From Thermococcus stetteri (GTDB lineage: Archaea; Methanobacteriota_B; Thermococci; Thermococcales; Thermococcaceae), in the NCBI RefSeq assembly GCF_017873335.1, contig NZ_JAGGKB010000001.1, positions 806,001 to 870,000 on the forward strand: a stretch of DNA of 64,000 nt. The letters run 5' to 3'. This document shows, piece after piece, positions 24,830 through 33,550 of this stretch. Made by a program: the position numbers and the translations under genes. Within the stretch, counting starts at the first letter, position 1; each line of letters opens with the position of its first letter. The notes under the pieces are model-generated. The model made no database searches. It was not told where the DNA came from and was given only the letters and a program-made list of their open reading frames with translations.

Positions 24830-25612
24830 CTAAACAAACCTCTCCAGAGCTTCCCTTATCTTCCCCAAACTGACACCAGTTCTCTTCTCGATAGCTACCA
24901 CTAACTCAATGTCTTCTTTATCAATGCTCCTGCTTAGGAGCGTCAGAATTATATCAATTATCAAAAAAGCAGTAGTTATAAAAACTGCATGCCATATACT
25001 CTCTATCCCCATAGCAACCAGCTTAAGAACCCCCAATAAACCAAAATCTATAATTAATATCTTCACATAGTTCCAGCTGAACGGGTGAATCCTAATCCTT
25101 TTGTAAGGCCAGTACGATCTAAAGATGTTTGCGATGATATAGGAAACAGCAGTGGCAATCGCGGCACCTACCATTCCATATCTTGGTATCAGGGCAAAAT
25201 TGAGGGAAATATTGGATATCACGGCAAGCGTGTCCCCCACCATGTTGAGAGTGGGTTTTCCAATAATGATGAGAGTCAGCCCGTTCAACCCCAGAAACGT
25301 ATGGAACATGAAACCTATGGACAGTATTTGAAGTGCTGATGAGGCAGGGATGTACTTCTCACCAAAGACGAAGGATACGGTGGTTTCTGAGAATAGAAAA
25401 AGGACGGCAAATATTGGTAAAGTCAGAAGGAATATCCACTTTGTTAAAATTTGATATACTCGTCCCATTTCCTTAATTTTCCCCTGGACGTACAGGGAAG
25501 TGACAATGGGGGTGTAAATTACAGATGCAGAGCTTAGAAAGACTGGGATCAACCTTGCTAATGGGGTGGCTGCGTTGTACAGCCCTACGACCGCTGAGCC
25601 TTTGTAAGATAC
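24830..25612 (-). pseudogene. C-terminal half of a Wzx-type polysaccharide flippase
   Basis: This frame encodes about 260 residues aligning with residues 270 to the end of the intact flippase at 34926-36461 (compare VVGLYNAATPLARLIPVF with VVGLYNAAAPLARLLPVF). It has about six membrane helices and the conserved tail ending ALERFV. The reading frame runs straight into the end of an IS6 element with no start codon of its own. About 180 residues between this piece and the N-terminal fragment are missing. It is a relic, not a functional transporter. Confidence 0.88.
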
Positions 25613-25615
25613 TGT

Positions 25616-26390
25616 ACTGTTAGGATAATTTTGGTATCACCTCCTGTGTCCATTCAGTGACATCCCCGGGCGGCCGATCAAACCGGGAATGAATTCTAAC
25701 AAAATTATACCAGAAAGCAAACAGAAAAACAAACCTCTGAACTTTCCTCCAATCATTACTCCTGAAATTATTCCAGAAACGCTTTGTCCTCTCCTTAACA
25801 GTCCTAAACCAACGCTCAACACTGTTCCTCGGCCCGAAAGTCACATGCACGTAATCCACCCCAGAGTATTAAACGCTGACTTGTACCACGGGCCACCACC
25901 AACCAGAAAAACCGGTTTATTAACGCAGGACTTTAACACAGTGCTAATGAAATCCCTGGCAGTCCACCAGTTCCGGGTAGTCGTAATCCAGACTGCGAGA
26001 ACTCCCTGCTCTCAACGTCGATTGCAGCCCGGAGAAATCTTCTCTCCCCATTGATTTTTATTACAGTCTCATCAACTGCGATGAAGTTCCTCCGTTTTCT
26101 CACTGCGAGGATTTTTGGCTTGTAAACTGCTTCCGCTATTTTTTGAACTGTTTCCCAGACTGTTACGTGACTAATTCGCAGGGATTCTGGCGACTTGACG
26201 GTAGCTTAGGCCTTTCAGGTAGGGGTTTATTGCCCTGATTTTCTTTTCTGCTGGGACTTTGTTTCGGCGAAAGGGTTTTAAAGCTGAAACCACCCAGTAA
26301 ATAATGAGTTCAGCTTTCATGTTTCCCCCTTCTTTTTCTGAGGTATTTTCAGAAATTTAAACCTGACACCCCACTGCTTATCCTAACAGT
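25616..26390 (-). mobile_element. IS6-family insertion sequence, degenerate
   Basis: 775 bp bounded by perfect 13-bp inverted repeats ACTGTTAGGATAA / TTATCCTAACAGT. It carries one transposase gene on the minus strand. The sequences outside the two ends (AAGATACTGT on the left, ATCATTATCA on the right) show no 8-bp target duplication, and the flippase gene it splits lacks about 180 codons. So the insertion was followed by an adjacent deletion or recombination between two copies. A further TTATCCTAACTATT about 20 bp beyond the right end may be another IS end. Confidence 0.9.
25620..26320 (-). pseudogene. IS6-family transposase, frameshifted
   Basis: Conceptual translation gives a protein of about 233 residues. 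It begins MKAELIIYWVVSALKPF, then has a helix-turn-helix region (ISHVTVWETVQKIAEAVY), then the DDE catalytic core starting IAVDETVIKING and ending VTFGPRNSVERWF. At least three one-base shifts break it: an extra C near 26172, a missing base near 26007 and a missing G near 25864. The second catalytic Asp is also replaced in VGGGPWY. It is inactive; the element could only move in trans. Confidence 0.88.
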
Positions 26391-26422
26391 ATCATTATCA
26401 AGTATAATTATTATCCTAACTA

Positions 26423-26692
26423 TTAAATTAAATCCCTAACCCTCGAAGGCTCCTTCTCCCTGTAAAATGCAACTACCCTAGGAAGAGAATTCTGAAAGCC
26501 AAGCGTAGCTAGTATAAGAGCAATACTCAAAACTGTCAGAGCTAGATTAAAAACACCATACTCTGCAGTTGAATAATGCCTCGCTATCAATGCCCTGCTC
26601 AAAAACTCAAAAAACAACCAAAATACAGTCCCAAAAAACACTATCCCCGTTCCCCTTGCAATCCTCTGCAGTGCCTGGCTTGCCTCGCTCAT
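26423..26692 (-). pseudogene. N-terminal fragment of a Wzx-type flippase
   Basis: 89 codons matching the first 90 residues of the intact flippase (SQALQRIARGTGIVFFGTV against SQALQKIARGTGIIFAGTV) with two or three membrane helices. The start ATG 26692 has GGTGAG about 6 nt upstream. Translation stops 30 bp before the IS6 element. Together with the C-terminal piece at 24830-25612 this is one broken gene. Confidence 0.88.
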
Positions 26693-27099
26693 TGGAGCTC
26701 ACCATGTTGGTTTTGATCCATTTTGATATCCTCAGCCTCTCTTGGTTGACATTTGTCCTTTAACACTTCCGAGCTTTTAAAATATTCCTGGTCTGGAAGC
26801 ATGGAATTGAGCTCTTCAAATATCTTGTTGGCTTTTCTAACTACCTCTTTATACCTCTCGTTCTCCTCTTTGAATTCCACAGCCCTCTCTAACACCTTAT
26901 CCATAATCTCCATCACCCTAATTAAGATGCTTGAAAGTCCCTTGATATACTGCTCATACATTGTGTTCTCTTTTTCAAGCTCTTCCAATTTTTTCCTGAG
27001 CTCCTCATTCTCATCTTCGAGTAACTTGGCCCTCTCCTCAAGCACCTTAATTCTCTTATCCCTAAAAGCTATTGATATTTTTCCACAACCCTCTCCCAA
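26689..27099 (-). CDS. Coiled-coil protein upstream of flippase
   Basis: Up to 136 residues. Heptad-rich segments (LLEDENEELRKKLEELEKEN, and IMDKVLERAVEFKEENERYK) predict two long coiled coils; no enzyme motif. The assigned start is TTG; internal GTG codons near 27042 are alternatives. The 3' end overlaps the flippase fragment start by 4 nt and the 5' end overlaps the winged-helix gene, so the three were translationally coupled. Function unknown; it may scaffold or regulate the flippase locus. Confidence 0.6.
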   Translation of the reverse strand: MGEGCGKISIAFRDKRIKVLEERAKLLEDENEELRKKLEELEKENTMYEQYIKGLSSILIRVMEIMDKVLERAVEFKEENERYKEVVRKANKIFEELNSMLPDQEYFKSSEVLKDKCQPREAEDIKMDQNQHGELQ

Positions 27100-27605
27100 A
27101 AGGCCATTCGAGAAGTTGAAAACCTTCTAAAACCCTTTCTCTCCTTAAAGTGAGTCTTGTAAAGCCCCCACCAAATGTCCCGATACTCCTCGGGAACCAT
27201 CTTTTCTATCATGATTTTCACAATTAAATCCTCAAGCTCTTCAAACTCCCCTTCCTGCCCCCCCTTCTCCAGGTACCCCAAATACTTCAACCCTTGGCTT
27301 GAAAGGGAATACCTATACTCATAGCCCCTGTAGCAGATTTTCCCGCTTTTAGTCCTGACCTTTCGCTTGACCCTCCTCTTTTTCAGAAAGCCCATAGCGT
27401 AGAGTCTCCTCAAATCATTAGAAATTAGCTTCCTATCAACTCTTCTTGAATAAAATGTGAAGAGCTCTAAGCGAAGATGTGCAATTGGTTTAATCCCTTT
27501 CTTAATGGCATCACTCAGCTCCCTAGCAGTAAACTCCCTAGTACCAAAGCATAAGTATATTATCTTGAGTAATGTCCGGAAGTCAAGGGTTATAGAGTTC
27601 ATCAT
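27069..27605 (-). CDS. Winged-helix DNA-binding protein (putative)
   Basis: 178 residues. The N-terminal 80 look like a winged helix (FTARELSDAIKKG, then ISNDLRRLYAMGFLKKRRV), followed by a basic wing region and a helical C-terminus. No effector domain recognised. It heads a small unit of this gene, the coiled-coil protein and the (now broken) flippase, so it may regulate surface-polysaccharide genes. An A/T-rich promoter region lies upstream. Confidence 0.6.
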   Translation of the reverse strand: MMNSITLDFRTLLKIIYLCFGTREFTARELSDAIKKGIKPIAHLRLELFTFYSRRVDRKLISNDLRRLYAMGFLKKRRVKRKVRTKSGKICYRGYEYRYSLSSQGLKYLGYLEKGGQEGEFEELEDLIVKIMIEKMVPEEYRDIWWGLYKTHFKERKGFRRFSTSRMAFWERVVEKYQ

Positions 27606-27700
27606 CTAATAGTATGACGAACTCTTACTAAAAAGCATTATGCCCCAGCAAGTTGCGTGATTTCTTTACGCACCAAGTTTCGTAAAAATAGTGAAGAGTC

Positions 27701-28018
27701 TCATTGAAGCATCAAGTCTATGAACGCATCAACTTCTCCAACTTCAAGAGGAATAACATCCTCATCCCCTACCTTCTGAACGCATACCTTCTCCTCACCC
27801 CTCCAAACGAGCCAGAATTCTGCATCAGAGCTGCAAAACTTAGCAAGGCAACTTTTCTTCGGCATCTTATCAAAGAGCAGGAGGACTAAAACGCGCTCAT
27901 CTCTTAAAAGAACTACTGAATCCAGTACATCAGCCTCAGCAATCTTGGCCTTTTCTTGGATGAGGAGTCTGAGCTTCATCTTTTCTAGGATTTCCTCAGT
28001 CTCATGGAGGTTCAGCAT
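27701..28018 (-). CDS. Small hypothetical protein paired with an AbrB-type regulator
   Basis: 105 residues from ATG 28018, which has GGTGATT just upstream. The N-terminal helix is charged (MLNLHETEEILEKMKLRLLI), followed by beta strands with three or four cysteines (KKSCLAKFCSSDAEFWLVW). It is distantly like restriction-endonuclease-fold or nuclease-like small proteins, but catalytic residues are not clear. It is divergent from the AbrB-type gene with a 110-bp shared promoter region. I do not assign a function. Confidence 0.5.
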   Translation of the reverse strand: MLNLHETEEILEKMKLRLLIQEKAKIAEADVLDSVVLLRDERVLVLLLFDKMPKKSCLAKFCSSDAEFWLVWRGEEKVCVQKVGDEDVIPLEVGEVDAFIDLMLQ

Positions 28019-28127
28019 TCCAATCACCACATCATTTTCTGATGTAAAATTTCATAAAATGATATTTAAAGTTTTCGGATACCCAAAAGCATATTAATAA
28101 AAACGAATAAGTTGTTGAGGGGTAATT

Positions 28128-28418
28128 ATGGAAGTTCTGGCCAAGTTTCACGTGATTGTCCACAAAATCGGCAGGATAATAATCCCAGCGGGCACGAGAA
28201 AGTTCTACGGTATAGAGCACGGTGATTTCGTCGAGATTAAGATACTGAAATATGAAAGTGATAAAAAACCAAAGGAAGGCACTTTTACAGCCCGTGTTGG
28301 TGAACAGGGTTCCGTATTCATCCCAAAGCCCCTAAGAGAAGTTATGGGTATAAAACCTGGAGACGTGATAGAGGTGCTACTATTAGCCCACCATAAAGCC
28401 GGAGAAGTTCAGGAGTAG
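28128..28418 (+). CDS. AbrB/SpoVT-type DNA-binding protein with tandem swapped-hairpin domains
   Basis: 96 residues with two AbrB-like repeats: GRIIIPAGTRKFYGIEHGDFVEI and QGSVFIPKPLREVMGIKPGDVIEV. Each is the swapped-hairpin beta fold of AbrB regulators and MazE/VapB antitoxins. GAGGGG lies 6 nt before the ATG and a TATA-like TATTAATA about 30 nt further up. It may autoregulate and control the divergent gene at 27701-28018, with which it could form a toxin-antitoxin-like pair. Confidence 0.75.
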   Translation: MEVLAKFHVIVHKIGRIIIPAGTRKFYGIEHGDFVEIKILKYESDKKPKEGTFTARVGEQGSVFIPKPLREVMGIKPGDVIEVLLLAHHKAGEVQE

Positions 28419-28485
28419 TTGTCTTCCCTTTCGGAACTCTCAAGCATTCACTCTCACCTAGAATGAAAATGAGAAAACACAACAC

Positions 28486-29422
28486 TTACTTGATCCATCT
28501 TCTTTGCAGCTCTATCAATAGAGGATTCTTTATGTGCCTTCGTCTAATCCATAAACTTCTCTTAATTTCATCAATAAACTCCTGAAGTTCCCCCCTTCTT
28601 ATGGAATAATAAATCGCTTCTATAAGCGAATTAAAGTTGGCGCGGGGAAACAGCAGCATGGTGGAGGGATAATATCTAATAAGAAGAAGTATCCAGTTTC
28701 TCCTGAGATAGTGTATTTTTGTGTTCATTTTTGAATGTTCCTCTCCCGAAATTCCCCGTTTATGGTAGACGGTGGATGTGGGCACCAGCACAGAGGCATG
28801 CCCCGCCAGCCTGATCCTCCAGGACAGGTCCACATCTTCGTATATGACAAAAAAGTCGTCATCAAATACACCAGCTTCCATCAATACCTGCGATTTGTAA
28901 AGAGCTGCAGCGGCACAGGGTCCAAATATTTCCATGTTTGCATCAAACCGGACATATGGAGAATCAATACCAATGTCCTTGGGCCCGCCTTTTAAAAGCT
29001 CCTGACCGAGCGAATCAATAGTTCTCCCGTCGGGCTTAAGCAGCAATGCCTGGAGGCTTCCAATTTTTTCATCGCTTTCTGCGGCTTTAACCAGCTCTGT
29101 CAGGAAGTTTGGTTCAACTACAGTATCGTTGTTTAGCAACAAAACATAATCTGGATTCAAAACGCTCAAGGCGAATTTTATGCCAACATTATTCCCGCCG
29201 GCGAAGCCATTTGTGGGGATTATATTCAAAAAACTTTGAATTAACCTTAATTTTTCCTTCTGCATATTCCTTAATCTTCTGAACAGAATCATCCTTGGAA
29301 GCATTATCCACCAAAATAACGTCATAATTAGGGTAAGTGATCCTATAAAGTGACTCTAAACATTCTATCGTATCTTTCCAGCCGTTCCAGTTGAGGATTA
29401 TTATCGACACCCTGGGAAACAC
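28486..29422 (-). pseudogene. Family 2 glycosyltransferase, frameshifted
   Basis: The N-terminal 70 codons ([28 protein letters not shown]) and the C-terminal 240 ([41 protein letters not shown]) are one rhamnosyltransferase-like GT2 split between two frames. They overlap near 29225-29240, where a run of six A (29228-29233) is the likely site of a one-base indel. The DxD-type NND and ED motifs are present, so the ancestral protein was complete at about 310 residues. Start is GTG 29422 with GGGTG-like sequence upstream. It could also be a sequencing error. Confidence 0.82.
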
Positions 29423-29498
29423 CCAGCTGCACCCCTGAGATGTTGGGAAGCTAAAAACTTAAAAGCGTTGCCCCTTTGTTATATCCTGTGGAAGTCTC

Positions 29499-29699
29499 AT
29501 GGATGGTCATCGGAAATTATTAATCATTGGCCTCGACGGAGCCACATGGGACGTTTTAATGCCTTTAATAGAAAAGAAAAAGCTTCCAACATTGGAGAAA
29601 CTAGTTAAAAACGGAAGCTATGGATTTTTTAAATCAACTTTTCCTCCAGTAACTGGCGGTGCGTGGTTGGCTATAGCAAATTGGAGGAGTAAACAATGA
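29499..29699 (+). pseudogene. Truncated AlkP-superfamily phosphodiesterase, N-terminal 60 residues
   Basis: 66 codons. LLIIGLDGATWDVLMPLIEK and STFPPVTGGAWLAI match the start of the intact enzyme at 31961-33550, including the metal-binding Asp and the nucleophile-region PxxTxxAW pattern. Then the frame leaves the family and stops. About 460 residues are missing. The stop overlaps the ATG of the following glycosyltransferase (ATGA) and carries its GGAGGAG site, so the fragment now acts as a leader for that gene. Confidence 0.8.
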
Positions 29700-31021
29700 A
29701 AATCCTACAAGTTGTCCATGGGTTTCCTCCCAAGAAAAGAGCAGGAACGGAGATATACACATACTATCTCTCAAAAGAATTAGCCAAGAGGCATGAAGTC
29801 CACGTGCTTTATCCCTCATTGGGGAACGTTAAGAAACCTACTTCAGTTTCGTTTACTCGGGAGGGCCTTATTTTACACGAGCTGAAACTTCCGAAGAATA
29901 AAGTGCGGAGATTTTGGAACTTGCTATTTTTTGAAAACACTTATATGAACAAAAATGTTGAAGAAATATTTAAAAAGCTTCTGAAAGAAATAAAACCAGA
30001 TATAATTCATTTTGAGCATTTAATAGGCCTATCCACGACTTTAATAGATATTGCTAAAGAATTTGACGTTTCAGCAGTTCTCACTCTCCACGATTACTGG
30101 TTTATGTGTCCGAATATTCAACTGCTTAAATATGATTATGCAATCTGTGAAGGGCCAGAACCAAATAAATGTCGCGAATGCTGGGTGAAAAGGCAGGCCA
30201 GTATTCTTTCCGAAGCTTTAAATCACTACCACATTCCTAAGCTTTTGGTGAAAAAGCCTTTGGAGTTTGTAATAAGAGAATCAAACTCTCCTGAGAAATT
30301 CAAAAGAAGAAACGAATACCTTAAAAATCTGGTTTTAAAAGTGGATAAAATTATAGCCCCCTCAAGATTCCTAAGGGAGATGTTCATCAAATATGGAATT
30401 CCAGAGGATAAGATAGTGTATTCTGAAAACGGATACAACTTGGATGCGTTTAAGGGATTTAAGAAAAAGGAGAAAGATACTGACAAAATAATTTTTGGGT
30501 TTGTTGGCGGGATAAGCAAGCATAAAGGTGTTCACATTCTAGTTGATGCATTTATGAATGTGCCAAAAGACAAGGCAGAATTGAGAATCTACGGAAATTA
30601 CAATCCAAACTCAAGATATATTAAGGAAATTCTAGTAAAGACTAAAAGTAGAAACATAAAATTTATGGGAAGATTCGAAGACGTAAAGGAACCGTATTCC
30701 GAGATCGATATCTTAGTAGTTCCATCTATATGGCATGAAACAGGTGGTCCATTAGTCGTTAAAGAGGCTTTTGCAACAAAAACTCCAGTTATTGCATCCA
30801 ATATTGGATGTATTCCAGAATTTGTGGAAAATGGAAAAACAGGCTTATTATTTAAACCAAATGACACAAAAGATTTGTATAAAAAGATAATGGAGATAAT
30901 AGAGAATCCCGAGCTGATCGATAAATTTAAATCCAACATAACACCACCAAAGAGCATAGAAGAGCAGGCTAAAGAGATTGAGGGGATATACAAGTCACTC
31001 ATGGGAGGTGATTCACTTTGA
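29696..31021 (+). CDS. Family 4 glycosyltransferase (GT-B)
   Basis: 441 residues. MKILQVVHGFPPKKRAGTE is the typical GT4 opening, with the glycine loop and the C-terminal donor-binding region GFVGGISKHKGVHILVDAF and PSIWHETGGPLVVKEAFA (the ExFG/ExxA motif). It transfers a nucleotide-activated sugar to a lipid-linked glycan at the inner membrane face. A cysteine cluster (CPNIQ...CEGPEPNKCREC) in an insert may bind zinc. Strong GGAGGAG site. The gene is clearly more A/T-rich than the housekeeping genes, suggesting acquisition from elsewhere. Confidence 0.9.
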   Translation: MKILQVVHGFPPKKRAGTEIYTYYLSKELAKRHEVHVLYPSLGNVKKPTSVSFTREGLILHELKLPKNKVRRFWNLLFFENTYMNKNVEEIFKKLLKEIKPDIIHFEHLIGLSTTLIDIAKEFDVSAVLTLHDYWFMCPNIQLLKYDYAICEGPEPNKCRECWVKRQASILSEALNHYHIPKLLVKKPLEFVIRESNSPEKFKRRNEYLKNLVLKVDKIIAPSRFLREMFIKYGIPEDKIVYSENGYNLDAFKGFKKKEKDTDKIIFGFVGGISKHKGVHILVDAFMNVPKDKAELRIYGNYNPNSRYIKEILVKTKSRNIKFMGRFEDVKEPYSEIDILVVPSIWHETGGPLVVKEAFATKTPVIASNIGCIPEFVENGKTGLLFKPNDTKDLYKKIMEIIENPELIDKFKSNITPPKSIEEQAKEIEGIYKSLMGGDSL

Positions 31022-31956
31022 AAAGTGAGGGATTCCAAGTTGCTCTAAAAGAGTATTTTGAGAAATATAAATATCATCCTCAATATGACTTTTGGATTCA
31101 TGATCATCTATTTAAGGTTGGCATACCTGATTCTAAGTTATTGAATCATATTCATAGCGTTGTAGATTATATTCATAAAACATATATGCCTGATCTTAAG
31201 AAAAATGATATTAAAATTCTCGATCTTGGTTGTGGTATGGGTGAATTTGCCACGTTTCTATCTGTATTAGGTTACAATGTGGTAGGAGTGGATATGGATG
31301 AGGAACAACTGAGGTTGGCGAAAATACTTAAAGATGAAAATAGAGCCAAAGCTAAATTTATTAATGCTGATGCAACAAGATTGCCTTTCGGGGATAAAGA
31401 GTTTAATATCATTATCTGTTTTGACGTTTTTGAGCATGTAGAGGACTTACTACCAATATGCACTGAAATGAGAAGGGTATTAAAAGACGATGGCGTTGTT
31501 TTTCTTAGATTTCCAAATAAATTAAAAGGGTATGAAGATCATGTAGGCTTACCTTTACTTCCCTTACTTCCAGAGAGAATCTTCCAATTTATTTTTAAAA
31601 AGATAACAAAAAGTCGGAGATATTACCAAGAAGGTTTGCATGTTTATTATAGGCGGTTTTCGGAAGTTTACCACGTGTTAAGGAATTGTGGGTTTTACAT
31701 TTCTTAGCTACCTGAAACTATGATGTTTCCCCCGCTACCAAGATTGTATAAAAAGTTAATTGGAAATAACACTCAATATACACCAGTTATCTCACCATGC
31801 TTTCATTTGTTGCTAACAAAAAGACCTACTGAGAATTCGCTTCAAAATCCGGATGCAAAAATAAAGCTATTTGAATATATATGGTGGATTTTTGTATTTG
31901 TGGTTTCAATAATTTCTTTAGTTAAAGCTGCAATAACTAAAAAGAATAGGAGGTAA
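31018..31956 (+). pseudogene. SAM-dependent methyltransferase with in-frame TAG
   Basis: One frame of 313 codons runs from TTG 31018 to 31956 but is interrupted by TAG at 31705-31707. The first part is a class I methyltransferase: ILDLGCGMGEFATFLS (motif I), GVDMDEEQL, ADATRLPF, and IICFDVFEHVEDL. Past the stop the protein continues and ends in a membrane helix (YIWWIFVFVVSIISLVKAAI). The TTG start is supported by GGAGGTGA 6 nt upstream. Either a nonsense mutation, a sequence error or, less likely, readthrough. It probably modifies a surface-glycan sugar or lipid carrier. Confidence 0.82.
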
Positions 31957-31960
31957 CAAA

Positions 31961-33550
31961 ATGTCACCAAAAGTCCTAATCATCGGTCTGGACGGAGCAA
32001 CGTGGGATTTGATAAAACCCTGGGCCGATAAGGGGGAACTGCCAGCATTCAAAAAGTTAATGGAAAATGGAACTTGGGGCGGCCTGGAATCCACAATCCC
32101 TCCGTGGACTATTCCCGCTTGGGAATCCATGAGCACCGGAAAGAATCCAGAGAAGCTGGGTTTTGCCACATTTATGGTAAAAGACGGCTACAAATTTATC
32201 CCCCATAACTTCAGACACAAACGGCAAAAAATGATATGGGATATCCTCTCTGATTCTGGCCGTAGGGCTGTTGTGGCCAATCTGCCGAATATCTATATAG
32301 CCCAAAAAATTAACGGGTGCATGATTGCTGGATGGCTTTACCTGGATAAGGAGCGCATCACGTATCCGGCTAATCTCATTAATGAACTGAATGAACACTG
32401 TAACGGATACGAGGTGGATATTTTTGATGTTGATTTTGAGAAGGGCAAGATAACCGGCGGCCCCAAAGATGAGGAATACTTAAAACGCTGTGATAGGTTG
32501 CTGGAAAAACATTTTCTGGCGTTCAAATATTTGCTGCAAAAGTGTGAGTGGGATTTTGGGTTCCTCGTGTTTGTGACCACGGACAGAATCCAGCACAAGT
32601 ACTGGGATGATAAAATCCTGCTCGAACACTACAGGAAGATAGATAAAAAACTGGAAGAAATACTCGACACGGTGGATAAGGAAACCATAGTTTTTTTAGT
32701 TTCGGATCACGGATTCGGGCCCATCAAATACACACTCAACATAAACGAATTCCTCATAAAGGAGGGTTATCTAAAATTAAAAAAGCCCCGCAGGCAGAGC
32801 CCGTCCAAGCTGCTCAACCTTGTAAAGAGGAGCGGGTTGCTGCCCGTTGCCAGAGCACTTGTTAACCTGGCACCCGCAACGCTGGCCAATCGATTGAAAG
32901 AAAGTGTCTCATCCATAAGCTTCGAAAAAATGGACATAGACTGGAGCAGCACAAAAGCCTTTGCCTATGCGGTTCTTGGGGACATATACTTAAACGTTAA
33001 AGGGAGGGAACCAAATGGAATTGTGGGCCCCGATGAATATGATAAGGTGCGGGAAGAGATTATTGAAAAGATAAGAAACCTCGAATATAAGGGCAGAAAG
33101 CTGAACATACAGGTCCTCAGGAAGGAGGAGGTATGGCCTGAGGCTAGTCTGTGGGACAACCTTCCGGATTTGGTTATAGTGCCGACGGATGATGGGGTGC
33201 AGGATATAAATCCAAATATTGGAAGTGGAGAAATAATAACAGAATCAGAAGGCACAAAAGGGAACCACAGACTCTATGGCATCCTCCTTGCTTATGGGCC
33301 GGGAATTAAGAAGGGATACGAAATAGAAGGGGCAAAAATTTATGACATAGCCCCAACAGTTCTCCACGTCTTCGGCCTGCCAGTTCCAGACGATATGGAC
33401 GGGAGAGTTTTGATGGAGATATTCGAGCCAGATTCAGAATTCGCCAAAAGAAAACCGAAATACGTTGACCCAGGCTATTATGAGAAAAAGCAGGAAGACG
33501 AAAAGCTCAAAAAAGCAATCAAAAACCTAAAGCTAAAGAGAAAGCTCTAA
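31961..33550 (+). CDS. AlkP-superfamily type I phosphodiesterase/nucleotide pyrophosphatase
   Basis: 529 residues. Metal ligands lie in IIGLDGATWDLIKPW, the nucleophile region STIPPWTIPAWESMSTG, VTTDRIQHKYW and VSDHGFGPIKY, all typical of the archaeal surface-locus branch of the family. Substrate is unknown; a phosphodiester on a glycan, lipid or nucleotide sugar is likely. AGGAGGTAAC lies 4 nt before the ATG. It follows the methyltransferase by 4 bp and ends convergently with the sulfatase-like gene. Confidence 0.88.
   Translation: MSPKVLIIGLDGATWDLIKPWADKGELPAFKKLMENGTWGGLESTIPPWTIPAWESMSTGKNPEKLGFATFMVKDGYKFIPHNFRHKRQKMIWDILSDSGRRAVVANLPNIYIAQKINGCMIAGWLYLDKERITYPANLINELNEHCNGYEVDIFDVDFEKGKITGGPKDEEYLKRCDRLLEKHFLAFKYLLQKCEWDFGFLVFVTTDRIQHKYWDDKILLEHYRKIDKKLEEILDTVDKETIVFLVSDHGFGPIKYTLNINEFLIKEGYLKLKKPRRQSPSKLLNLVKRSGLLPVARALVNLAPATLANRLKESVSSISFEKMDIDWSSTKAFAYAVLGDIYLNVKGREPNGIVGPDEYDKVREEIIEKIRNLEYKGRKLNIQVLRKEEVWPEASLWDNLPDLVIVPTDDGVQDINPNIGSGEIITESEGTKGNHRLYGILLAYGPGIKKGYEIEGAKIYDIAPTVLHVFGLPVPDDMDGRVLMEIFEPDSEFAKRKPKYVDPGYYEKKQEDEKLKKAIKNLKLKRKL

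Noticed and set aside
31705-31707. Pyrrolysine or other recoding at the TAG of the methyltransferase
   Set aside because: Thermococcales have no pyrrolysine pathway and no readthrough signal is visible; mutation is simpler in a locus full of broken genes.
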